A stretch of DNA of 64,000 bases from UBA877 sp035506155 (GTDB lineage Bacteria; Chloroflexota; Anaerolineae; Anaerolineales; Villigracilaceae), in assembly GCA_035506155.1 (NCBI GenBank), contig DATJPX010000161.1, positions 8,843 to 72,842 on the forward strand. Direction: 5' to 3'. The first letter of the stretch is position 1, and every line of letters begins with the position of its first letter. Shown one piece after another: positions 8,127-15,004 of the stretch. The position numbers were made by a program, and so were the translations under genes. Under the pieces are notes generated by a model, which was not told the DNA's origin, made no database searches, and worked only from the letters and a program-made list of their open reading frames with translations.

Positions 8127-9128
8127 ATGGAAAATAACTGGAACCTTCTCGGACAGGAATGGGCGGTCGAGATGCTCAAACAGCATCTCAGCCGGGATTC
8201 CGTCCGCCACGCCTATCTTTTTACCGGTCCTCCCGGGCTGGGCCGCCGGACCCTGGCGCTGCGCTTCGCCCAGGCCTTGAACTGTCCCCAGCCGGCCGGG
8301 CCAGCCGAACCGTGCGGCAAGTGCAAGACCTGCCAGCAGATCGAGCGGATGCAATACGCCGACCTGACGGTCATCCAGGCTGAAAAGGAAGGCGGGACCC
8401 TGAAGGTGGAGCAGATCCGCAACGTCCGCCAGAGCCTGTCGCTCAAGCCCTACCAGGGCAAATACCGGGTGGCGCTTTTCCTGCGCTTCCAGGAGGCCAA
8501 TCCGAACGCTGCGAATGCCTTGCTCAAAACGCTCGAGGAAGCGCCGGCCCACGTCATCCTGTTGCTGACCGCCGATACGGCCGAACAACTCTTGCCCACG
8601 ATTACATCGCGTTGCGAGATCTTGCGCCTCAGGCCGCTGGCAGTGGATGCAGTCGAGTCTTACCTCAAGGAACACGGCACCGACGAGGCGACTGCCCGCC
8701 TGCTGGCCCACATCTCGGGCGGCCGGCCCGGCTACGCCCTGCGCCTGCTCCAGGACCGGGACGCCCTGGAGTTCCGCTCCACCCGCCTGGATGACCTGCA
8801 AAAGCTGCTCAAAGCATCCCGGAGGGAGCGCTTCGCCTACGCCGAAAAACTGACCGACCGGAGGAACGAAGCCCGGGAGCGATTCCGTGAAACCCAGTTG
8901 GTCTGGCTGGCCTACTGGCGGGACGTGCTCCTGCGCGCCGCCGGCTCGGATGCGCCGCTCACCAACGTCGACCGCTCGGCCGAGGTCGAAAGCCTTTCAG
9001 GCCGGCTGTCGCTGGCGGAAGCCCGCCGGCTGGTCAGCGAGGCCGAAGAGTCCGTCGAAAAACTCGATAAAAATGTGAACGCCCGCCTGCTGGCCGAAGT
9101 CCTTTTGCTGGATTGGCCGCACGCCTGA
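8127..9128 (+). CDS. holB: DNA polymerase III delta-prime subunit / clamp-loader ATPase
   Basis: 333 residues from ATG 8127; an in-frame GTG at 8100 lies inside the palindrome and is less likely. The AAA+ clamp-loader fold shows HAYLFTGPPGLGRRT (P-loop Lys replaced by Arg, as degenerate P-loops occur in delta-prime), a zinc-binding CGKCKTC cluster, the LKTLEEAPAHVILLL signature and the sensor SRCEILRLRP. It loads the DnaN clamp, whose gene is 26 kb away. The C-terminal half is the less conserved collar domain. Confidence 0.92.
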   Translation: MENNWNLLGQEWAVEMLKQHLSRDSVRHAYLFTGPPGLGRRTLALRFAQALNCPQPAGPAEPCGKCKTCQQIERMQYADLTVIQAEKEGGTLKVEQIRNVRQSLSLKPYQGKYRVALFLRFQEANPNAANALLKTLEEAPAHVILLLTADTAEQLLPTITSRCEILRLRPLAVDAVESYLKEHGTDEATARLLAHISGGRPGYALRLLQDRDALEFRSTRLDDLQKLLKASRRERFAYAEKLTDRRNEARERFRETQLVWLAYWRDVLLRAAGSDAPLTNVDRSAEVESLSGRLSLAEARRLVSEAEESVEKLDKNVNARLLAEVLLLDWPHA

Positions 9129-9156
9129 CCTGCCTGGTAACCGACCGGAGAAGGAT

Positions 9157-9696
9157 ATGTCCAAGAGACTGTTGATCCCCATTGCCGTCCTGTTCCTGAT
9201 CGTGGCCTGCATTTCCGGCCCAAGCGCCACGTCGATCCCGGCCGTGACGGACGCGACTGACCAGAATCCAACCGCGGATCTGAATCCGACCATCGACCCG
9301 GCCCACCAGCCCTACCTCCCGAACCCGCAGATGACCCCCGGCGATGTCCTGGACGTCAGCATCACGGACATCTGCACGCCCGGCTATTCCTCCAAAGTCC
9401 GCAACGTGCCCGATAGTGTCAAGACCCAAGTCTACCTGGAGTACGGCATCCCCTCCCACCAGCCCGGCGACTACGAAGTCGACCATCTGGTCAGCCTGGA
9501 GCTGGGCGGATCGAACTCGATCAAAAACTTGTGGCCCGAGCCTTACCACGGGGACCTGAACGCCCATGTCAAGGACAAGCTGGAAAACAAGCTGCACGAT
9601 ATGGTCTGCAACGGCGAGATCAACCTGGAATCGGCCCAGCATGAAATTGCCACCGATTGGGTCGCCGCTTACATAAAGTACATCGGACAGCCGTAA
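9157..9696 (+). CDS. Lipoprotein with HNH-nuclease-like domain
   Basis: 179 residues. The signal peptide ends in a lipobox LIVAC (Cys18), then a Thr/Pro-rich linker, then a domain holding YEVDHLVSLELGGSNSIKNLW and a following EPYHGDLNAH, which matches the spacing of HNH/GGSN-type nuclease folds (DH, N, then H). Exposed on the cell surface if lipidated. Nuclease activity is inferred only. GGAGAAGGAT precedes the ATG. Head of a short run of envelope genes ending in an L,D-transpeptidase. Confidence 0.8.
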   Translation: MSKRLLIPIAVLFLIVACISGPSATSIPAVTDATDQNPTADLNPTIDPAHQPYLPNPQMTPGDVLDVSITDICTPGYSSKVRNVPDSVKTQVYLEYGIPSHQPGDYEVDHLVSLELGGSNSIKNLWPEPYHGDLNAHVKDKLENKLHDMVCNGEINLESAQHEIATDWVAAYIKYIGQP

Positions 9697-9708
9697 AGGA
9701 GACCATCT

Positions 9709-10005
9709 TTGCCCGCCAACCGGAAACTGACCCCTTTGCTGGCCGGACGCACCGTCCGGATGATCGAACAGGCCGAAGCCTTGCTCAACGTCCTTTTCAT
9801 CGATGGCTCGAGCATGAAGATCAAGATCTCCGCTCCGCCGCCCAGCCTGGAACTGCGGGACCGCCGGATCCTGAAAGTGCGCCAGGCCGGTACGGTCTTG
9901 AACCTGGACTTCGAGGACGAGTCGACCGCCGAGATTCAGATGGCCGAAGCGACCTCGAGCGTGATGCTGCGGGACGCCAGCGGCGCATTGGAATATGCCG
10001 ACTGA
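9709..10005 (+). CDS. Small hypothetical protein
   Basis: 98 residues with alternating hydrophobic/charged strands, probably all-beta; no signal peptide. The TTG start at 9709 is supported by AAAGGAG 7 nt upstream, which overlaps the end of the previous gene's stop region. No family recognised. Between the HNH-like lipoprotein and the L,D-transpeptidase, likely the same transcript. Confidence 0.7.
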   Translation: MPANRKLTPLLAGRTVRMIEQAEALLNVLFIDGSSMKIKISAPPPSLELRDRRILKVRQAGTVLNLDFEDESTAEIQMAEATSSVMLRDASGALEYAD

Positions 10006-10030
10006 AAATCCTTTTCCCTGTTGAAATCCA

Positions 10031-11086
10031 ATGAAACGTGTTTTTTTTCCCTTCCGTAAGACGATCATCTTTTTGACAGCCTTCGGGCTGTTCCTGTCGG
10101 GCTGTCAGTCGCCCGCCCCGTCCATCCCGCCGGCGCCGACGGGGACCGCTTCGCCCGTCCCGACCGAGACGGTCGCCCCCACGCCGACCAATACCGTACT
10201 GCCGACATTCACCCCCGAGGCGGCTTGGTACCAACAGCTCGACCCATCCCTGGGCGTGCTCAGATTTCACTACGCCCAGGTGACGAACAGCAAGGCTCGG
10301 ATCTACGTCAGCCTGGACGACGCCGTCGCCAGCACCGGCAATTCCGGGCCCTTGGAGAATTACCCCGCCTATGTGGCCTACACCACCCGCAAGACCGTCG
10401 ACGGCCATGACTACTACCTGACCAACTATGGCTGGATGAAAGGCGACGACCTGCAAGATTTGACGCCTTCGTCATTCACCGGCTTGCAAATCACCCGTCC
10501 GGTAACCTTCCGTTTCGGCTGGGTATTGTCCGAGACCCAGAGCGTCAACTCGGCCGGGCTCCCCGTCCAGACCTATGAACGCTACCAGGTGGTGCACGAG
10601 GTGCCGGCCGGATCGACCAGGGACGGTTTCGTGGCCATCGGAGCGGACGAATGGCTGCCGGAGAAATCCGTCGCCCTGGTCGACCCGGTGGTTCCCCAGG
10701 AAGCCGGGCAGGTCTGCCGATTCATTTATGTCAGCCTGGCGCACCAGACATTGTCGGTTTACGAAGGCTGCAAGCTGGTCTTCGCCACACTGATTTCCTC
10801 CGGCAAGAACTCCTACACCTTCGAAGGTCGATTCGCTATCCTCTATAAGGACCAGCCATACAGCGTGATCACCCCTCCGGCCGGGTCGCCCAACGATTAC
10901 TACATAGAAGGAGTTCCCTACTTCATGTCCTACACCAGCACCAGCTTCGGTTTCCATGGCGCCTACTGGCACGACAGTTTTGGCTCCCCGGCTTCGCACG
11001 GCTGCATCAACCTCGCCCCGGCGGACGCCCACTGGCTGTACGACTGGGCCTACCTGGGCGATTATGTCTTCATCTCACAAAACTAG
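10031..11086 (+). CDS. L,D-transpeptidase (YkuD family), lipoprotein
   Basis: 351 residues. Lipobox LSGC near residue 25, a Pro/Thr-rich linker, a central region of unknown fold (about residues 70-220), then the YkuD catalytic domain. The catalytic motif reads FHGAYWHDSFGSPASHGCIN, with His, Ser-His-Gly-Cys and Asn all present. Such enzymes form 3-3 crosslinks in peptidoglycan or attach proteins to it, outside the membrane. Together with the PBP at 4902 it gives this locus both crosslinking chemistries. No strong ribosome site is visible before the ATG. Confidence 0.93.
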   Translation: MKRVFFPFRKTIIFLTAFGLFLSGCQSPAPSIPPAPTGTASPVPTETVAPTPTNTVLPTFTPEAAWYQQLDPSLGVLRFHYAQVTNSKARIYVSLDDAVASTGNSGPLENYPAYVAYTTRKTVDGHDYYLTNYGWMKGDDLQDLTPSSFTGLQITRPVTFRFGWVLSETQSVNSAGLPVQTYERYQVVHEVPAGSTRDGFVAIGADEWLPEKSVALVDPVVPQEAGQVCRFIYVSLAHQTLSVYEGCKLVFATLISSGKNSYTFEGRFAILYKDQPYSVITPPAGSPNDYYIEGVPYFMSYTSTSFGFHGAYWHDSFGSPASHGCINLAPADAHWLYDWAYLGDYVFISQN

Positions 11087-11093
11087 GAGTCGC

Positions 11094-11366
11094 ATGGAAA
11101 TCGTTCAGGACCACAATCCATCCAGGGAAAAGCTGAATGCGCTGGGCGTGTTCTCCTGGCCGATCTGGGAAAAGGAGAAATCCGATTTCCCCTACTGCTA
11201 CGAGACCGCCGAGACTTGCTTCATCATCGAAGGACATTTTATCGTCACCCCGGATGGAGGCGAGCCCGTGGATGTCCGTCCCGGCGACCTGGTCACGTTC
11301 CCGGCCGGGCTGTCCTGCCGGTGGAAGATCCTCAGGAAGGTCCGTAAGCATTACCGGTTTGCCTGA
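11094..11366 (+). CDS. Small cupin-domain protein (Cupin_3 type)
   Basis: 90 residues, one cupin barrel. The second motif with PGDLVTFPAGLSCRW and the ETCFIIEGHFIV strand are typical of the EutQ-like/DUF861 cupins. The canonical metal His residues are mostly absent, as is common in this subfamily. Start ATG 11094 follows TAGGAG, where the Shine-Dalgarno overlaps the stop codon of the L,D-transpeptidase gene, so the two are translationally linked. Substrate unknown. Confidence 0.85.
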   Translation: MEIVQDHNPSREKLNALGVFSWPIWEKEKSDFPYCYETAETCFIIEGHFIVTPDGGEPVDVRPGDLVTFPAGLSCRWKILRKVRKHYRFA

Positions 11367-11372
11367 TCGAAA

Positions 11373-11406
11373 AACAGGACTTCGAAATTACGAAGTCCTG
11401 TTCGTT
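11373..11406. terminator. Bidirectional intrinsic terminator
   Basis: AACAGGACTTCG at 11373-11384 and CGAAGTCCTGTT at 11391-11402 form a perfect 12-bp stem with a 6-nt loop, followed by CGTTTT on the plus strand and preceded by GAAAAA (a T-run for the minus strand). It separates the plus-strand cupin gene from the convergent creatininase-family gene. Confidence 0.85.
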
Positions 11407-11407
11407 T

Positions 11408-12520
11408 TCATTGCCTTTGGCTGCGCCGTTCCCGCCGCCGGCGATATTGTTCATGGATCTCGGCGACGTGGCCGACTTTTTCGGCAACCGCGGCCTCCAG
11501 CCAGAACCGGCCCTTTTCAGCGGTCGCCAGGCTCCCGGCTCCGTACGCCCCGGTGCGGGTGTCGTCCTCCCAGGGCGGATTGGCCGTCAAGGCGCCGCCC
11601 TCGATCCAGTCCATGTAATAGCTGGGGGTGGTGATGAAGTCAGTTTCGTCCACCGCCCGCTCTAGGTGGACCAGCTCCGGGCGCAGGTGCAGGACGATGG
11701 AGGTCTCCAGCTCGCAGGCGTGGCCCATCCCGCCCAGGCCGGACTGGCGTTTGGCTTCCAGGGCAGCCACGCCCTGCGGTCCCGAGAGGTACAGGAAGGC
11801 AGTGGCACAAAAGATCTCCGGATATTTCTCCCCCGCATATTTGACCACATTGACCAGGAAGGACGAATTGCCGCCGTGTCCGCTCATCAGGTAGAAGCGG
11901 GTACAGCCGCCTGCCACCAGCCTATCGACGACCGCCAGCCAGAAATCTTCGAAGGCCCGCCCGCCGACGTTGAACGTCCCGGGGAAGGAACGCCGGTGCG
12001 TGCTGACCCCATACGGGAAGGCCGGCAGGCAAAAGGCATCCTCCGGGGCGGCCGCAGCCGTGCCCCGGCCGAGGGCCTCGATGATGATCGTATCCGTGGA
12101 AAGCGGGGAATGATAGCCGTGCTGCTCGGTATGCCCGATCGGGAGGAGGATCACTTTGTCGACTGGAATTCCATCCAGGTCGGGATTGCGCTGTGCGTTC
12201 GGCAGGATCAGGGTGGACAGGTCCGCCCCCAGGTCGAGTTCCTCGGGCGCCACCACGTGTACGCTGGCGAAGCCGTCTTCCAGCAAATTCCCCACCAGAT
12301 TGTGGACCAGCGCGGAAAACACGTCCTTCCGAACCTCCAGCCCGCTTCCACGCCAGCCAAACGGAATGGCCGGCAAGACGCCAACATCCAGCCGCGTATC
12401 GAGGCGTCCGGGCAATTCATCCCAGGATGAGTAATTTCCAAGAGGCAGCACCAGTGGCAGGTTGCGTGGCAAGGCCGCCACTTCAGGCCAGGTCAGTTCT
12501 TCGAAGCGGAAGACGGTCAT
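11408..12520 (-). CDS. Creatininase-family amidohydrolase with a degenerate N-terminal half-repeat
   Basis: 370 residues, about 110 longer than the usual 240-260. The catalytic copy starts near residue 122 and has the metal ligands in order: TEQHG (Glu132, His134), Asp143, GHGGN (His215), and ELETS (Glu270/Glu272). The family covers creatininase and FAPy-nucleotide/riboflavin-precursor deformylases such as ArfB and MftE. Residues about 5-95 resemble the first half of the same fold (EELTWPEV, then LPLGNYSS where TEQHG would be, then PFGW and a FSALVHNLV helix) but lack every ligand. Single gene, minus strand, next to the candidate origin. Substrate unknown. Confidence 0.85.
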   Translation of the reverse strand: MTVFRFEELTWPEVAALPRNLPLVLPLGNYSSWDELPGRLDTRLDVGVLPAIPFGWRGSGLEVRKDVFSALVHNLVGNLLEDGFASVHVVAPEELDLGADLSTLILPNAQRNPDLDGIPVDKVILLPIGHTEQHGYHSPLSTDTIIIEALGRGTAAAAPEDAFCLPAFPYGVSTHRRSFPGTFNVGGRAFEDFWLAVVDRLVAGGCTRFYLMSGHGGNSSFLVNVVKYAGEKYPEIFCATAFLYLSGPQGVAALEAKRQSGLGGMGHACELETSIVLHLRPELVHLERAVDETDFITTPSYYMDWIEGGALTANPPWEDDTRTGAYGAGSLATAEKGRFWLEAAVAEKVGHVAEIHEQYRRRRERRSQRQ

Positions 12521-12903
12521 TCATTCCTCCACATATAAATTATAGGTATATGGATTCAGTATTGGTAGTAGGACCTGTGGATAAGTGGATAACTCATCCG
12601 GCACCCCAGCAGTGGGAGGCGGGGCGGTGGAGTGCCAACTGCTGGCAGCGATTTTGTTAGAGAGCTATCCACAGCCTGTGGAAAACTTCAGGAGAACGAA
12701 GCGCAGTCTTTCCAGGGCCGAAAAGCCGATTTTTTCCCAATCCAGATTTTGGATATCTCGTGGGAAGGCGGCCAGATATGGGGGTGCCAAAATCGAACAA
12801 TTGAGCGGTTTCTCCACAGACCGCGCGGTTTATCCACAGTTTTTGGTCAGTTATCCACAGTTTGGGGCCGTTCTTGTCTGAACAGGGGCCCCATATCTGG
12901 ACT
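12521..12903. other. oriC: Candidate chromosomal replication origin (oriC): DnaA-box cluster
   Basis: A 383-bp gene-free stretch. Perfect TTATCCACA boxes: 12576-12584 (minus), 12830-12838 and 12851-12859 (plus). One-mismatch boxes: 12584-12592 and 12677-12685 (minus), 12665-12673 and 12810-12818 (plus). An AT-rich tract at 12528-12566 beside the first boxes could be the unwinding element. A 12-bp inverted repeat (12772-12783 / 12889-12900) brackets the right-hand boxes. Three exact 9-mers in so short a span is far above chance. dnaA itself is not in the window, but dnaN and two parS-like sites lie to the right, and all genes from 15 to 38.8 kb run away from this point. Confidence 0.75.
12772..12900. 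repeat. 12-bp inverted repeat flanking the right DnaA boxes
   Basis: CCAGATATGGGG at 12772-12783 is the exact reverse complement of CCCCATATCTGG at 12889-12900. The pair encloses three DnaA-box-like sites (12810, 12830, 12851). Could delimit an origin module or bind an accessory protein. Confidence 0.6.
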
Positions 12904-13899
12904 CTACAAACCCTGGCTGCTGGCGGTTTTCTCGAGCAAATCGTCGATCGCGTCGATGAAATGGTCCAGGCTGGCAACCTTTTCATCGAACGGCCCCCCG
13001 TCCAGGCCGAGCAGCTCGCAGGCCGAGCGCCAGCGGACCTTCCACATCGGCGGCAGGATGCAGACCGCGATCGTCCAGGTGAGCATCAGCGGCCAGACCA
13101 CCGCCTGGGGGGTTTCGCTCGACAGCAGGGACTCGAAGGCCAGCTTGTAATAGCCCAGCCGCGGGGCGGCGATGCGTTTCTCGACGATCGGGTTGTTCGC
13201 CGCCTCGAGGAAGGATTTTTCCCAGTCGGGCAGGAACCCCGCCAGCGCCCCGGCGCTGACCCGGTCCGCCCCCAGGAGACTCAGCAGTTGCTGCGCCAGA
13301 CCGGGCTGCCCGACGGCCCCGGCCCGGGCCGGGAACTGCAACAGGAAGCGCCGCTCGGGCAGCGGATAGTCCGTCAGCAGGGCGACGGCGTTGGCGGCCA
13401 GATGGATGCAGGTCAGGTAAGCCAGGACGAGCTCCGGGCCGGAGGCCTGGCTGGTCTGCAGGTCGTTCCAGGTCTGGCGGGCGTTGCCTGCCACCCGGCG
13501 GGCGCGGGCCAACACGCTGACTGGCTCGTGGAACTTGTCGCGCACCCCGGCTTGGACGAACTCGAAAAAGTGCTGGGTGACGTAGAGCGGCTGCGGGTCG
13601 TAGAGCTCCGGCCCGAGCCAGGGATGGACGCGCAATTCCTTGGGCTTGTCGTACTCGCTGCGCAGGTTGTGGTGAATGTCCAGGTGGACTTCGGGGCTGA
13701 CGGCGACGATCTCCCGGCGGGCCTTGGGTTCCTCGGCATGCACCAGGACCAGGTCGATGTCGGTGCTGTTGCCCAGGAAGGGATTCTCGGTGCGCAGCGA
13801 ACCGGTCAGGTAGGCCGCCACCAAGCCAGGTTCTGCGTAGGCGCGTTTCTGGGCGGTCTCTTTGGCAATACGGATCAGGGCGTCGCGGGTGATGCGCAT
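12904..13899 (-). CDS. Nucleotidyltransferase-domain protein
   Basis: 331 residues. Residues about 30-80 show the pol-beta-type nucleotidyltransferase signature: a GS motif in YLTGSLRTENP, then DIDLVLVH with the two metal Asp residues, then a third acidic strand LDIHHN. The remaining 230 residues are helical, with no family recognised. It may transfer AMP or another nucleotide to a protein, RNA or small molecule; target unknown. It starts 12 nt after the stop of the deoxynucleoside kinase gene upstream, so both are probably one transcript. Confidence 0.82.
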   Translation of the reverse strand: MRITRDALIRIAKETAQKRAYAEPGLVAAYLTGSLRTENPFLGNSTDIDLVLVHAEEPKARREIVAVSPEVHLDIHHNLRSEYDKPKELRVHPWLGPELYDPQPLYVTQHFFEFVQAGVRDKFHEPVSVLARARRVAGNARQTWNDLQTSQASGPELVLAYLTCIHLAANAVALLTDYPLPERRFLLQFPARAGAVGQPGLAQQLLSLLGADRVSAGALAGFLPDWEKSFLEAANNPIVEKRIAAPRLGYYKLAFESLLSSETPQAVVWPLMLTWTIAVCILPPMWKVRWRSACELLGLDGGPFDEKVASLDHFIDAIDDLLEKTASSQGL

Positions 13900-13911
13900 A
13901 AAAATCCTTGA

Positions 13912-14550
13912 TTACTTGTCGAGCGGGAGCTCTTCCTGGTACGGCGACCAGTTCAGGGTCTCCCGGATGCGGTTCTCGATCAGGCGCAGGTGTTCCGGGT
14001 AGTGAACGAAGTCCAGCGGATCGGTATCGATGGTCAAGACGGGGGTGTTGTCGTAAGGCCTGGAGAAGAAATCCTCGTACGTCCGGTTGAGCAGGTCGAT
14101 GTAACCCCGGTCCATGTTGCGCTCGTAGGAGCGGTCGCGCATGGCGATGCGCCCCATCAGTGTGTCGGTATTGGCCCGCAGGTAGACCAGCAGGTCGGGC
14201 AGGGTGATCTTTTCGGCCAGGGCCTCGTGGACCTTGCAGTACATGTCGTGCTCGTCACCCTTCAGGTTGATGCGGGCGAAGAGCGAGTCCTTGGCAAAGG
14301 TGTAATCGGAGATGAGCGACTTGCCGGTCGCCAGGATCTCCGTGACGGCCCGGCGCTGCTGATGGTAGCGGCTGAGCAGGAAGAAGATCTGGGTCTGGAA
14401 GGCGTAGCGCTCCCGGTCGGCATAGAAATCCGAAAGGAAGGGATTTTCCTCGAAGACCTCCAGCAGGATCTCGGATTCGAAGGCCGGCTGGAGCAGCCGC
14501 GCCAGGGTGGTCTTTCCGACACCGATGACACCTTCGATGGCAATATACAT
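13912..14550 (-). CDS. Deoxynucleoside kinase (dAK/dGK family)
   Basis: 212 residues. N-terminal P-loop IEGVIGVGKTTLA, then the FEENPFLSDFY motif and the YAFQTQIFFLLSRYHQQ helix that define the deoxyadenosine/deoxyguanosine kinase family, and the DRSYERNMD lid region with arginines. It phosphorylates salvaged deoxynucleosides to dNMPs. Purine specificity is suggested by family resemblance and fits nearby purine genes but is not proven. Confidence 0.92.
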   Translation of the reverse strand: MYIAIEGVIGVGKTTLARLLQPAFESEILLEVFEENPFLSDFYADRERYAFQTQIFFLLSRYHQQRRAVTEILATGKSLISDYTFAKDSLFARINLKGDEHDMYCKVHEALAEKITLPDLLVYLRANTDTLMGRIAMRDRSYERNMDRGYIDLLNRTYEDFFSRPYDNTPVLTIDTDPLDFVHYPEHLRLIENRIRETLNWSPYQEELPLDK

Positions 14551-14650
14551 GGTCTCTCCCGCAGTGAAAATGGTGGGTTAAGGATACCATAAAAGAAAGA
14601 AGTAAGAAGGAGATGGGAGGATGAAGAAAAAAGGCCGGACGAATTCATGC

Positions 14651-14679
14651 TTGACTCGCCCTGCCCGGAAATGTATAAT
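14651..14679 (+). promoter_or_regulatory. Sigma-70-type promoter of the valS leader
   Basis: TTGACT at 14651-14656 and TATAAT at 14674-14679 are separated by exactly 17 nt. Transcription would start near 14686 and run into the T-box leader. Confidence 0.88.
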
Positions 14680-14685
14680 CCCGTC

Positions 14686-14981
14686 CATCACTCCTCCGGG
14701 AGGAGTAAGCGATCGGAACGCTGATAGAGAAGGAGGCCGTCGGTCGGGTACCGCAGGGTATCGAGACCTTGGCTGGAAGCCTCCGCAGCAAACCAGTTGC
14801 CGAAGTCGCCCGGACGCACTGCTGAAGAAATCTTCGTGAGAGTAGACCAGCACGGGAGGTCCCGTTACAGGCCGGCCGGATGATCGTCCGGACAGAGTGC
14901 ACCCTCCCGAGCGAAGTCGAAGGAGAGTGAATTGAGGTGGTACCGCGGCGCCCGCCGTCCTCATCAGGATGCGGGCGTTTT
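14686..14981 (+). ncRNA. T-box leader (tRNA-sensing riboswitch) of valS
   Basis: The T-box sequence GAGGTGGTACCGCGG at 14934-14948 is the tRNA-acceptor-binding antiterminator strand. It overlaps an intrinsic terminator whose stem is CGCCCGC at 14949-14955 and GCGGGCG at 14971-14977, followed by TTTT. Upstream, from 14686, is a long structured leader typical of Stem I to III. A GTC at 14805-14807 in a GAAGTC context could be the valine specifier codon; this is tentative. Uncharged tRNA-Val would favour antitermination and valS expression. Confidence 0.85.
14949..14981 (+). terminator. Regulated terminator of the valS T-box
   Basis: CGCCCGC / GCGGGCG stem with an inner GTCCT / AGGAT helix and TTTT tail at 14978-14981, directly after the T-box sequence and 24 nt before the valS ATG. 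Confidence 0.8.
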
Positions 14982-15004
14982 CATTTCCAGACCGAGGAGT
15001 ACGA

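Noticed and set aside
5250..8801. Very long open frame (over 1100 codons) on the minus strand
   Set aside because: It lies antisense to the PBP, rsgA and holB genes, which all have full family signatures; the frame is a by-product of GC-rich codon use and has no recognisable domain.
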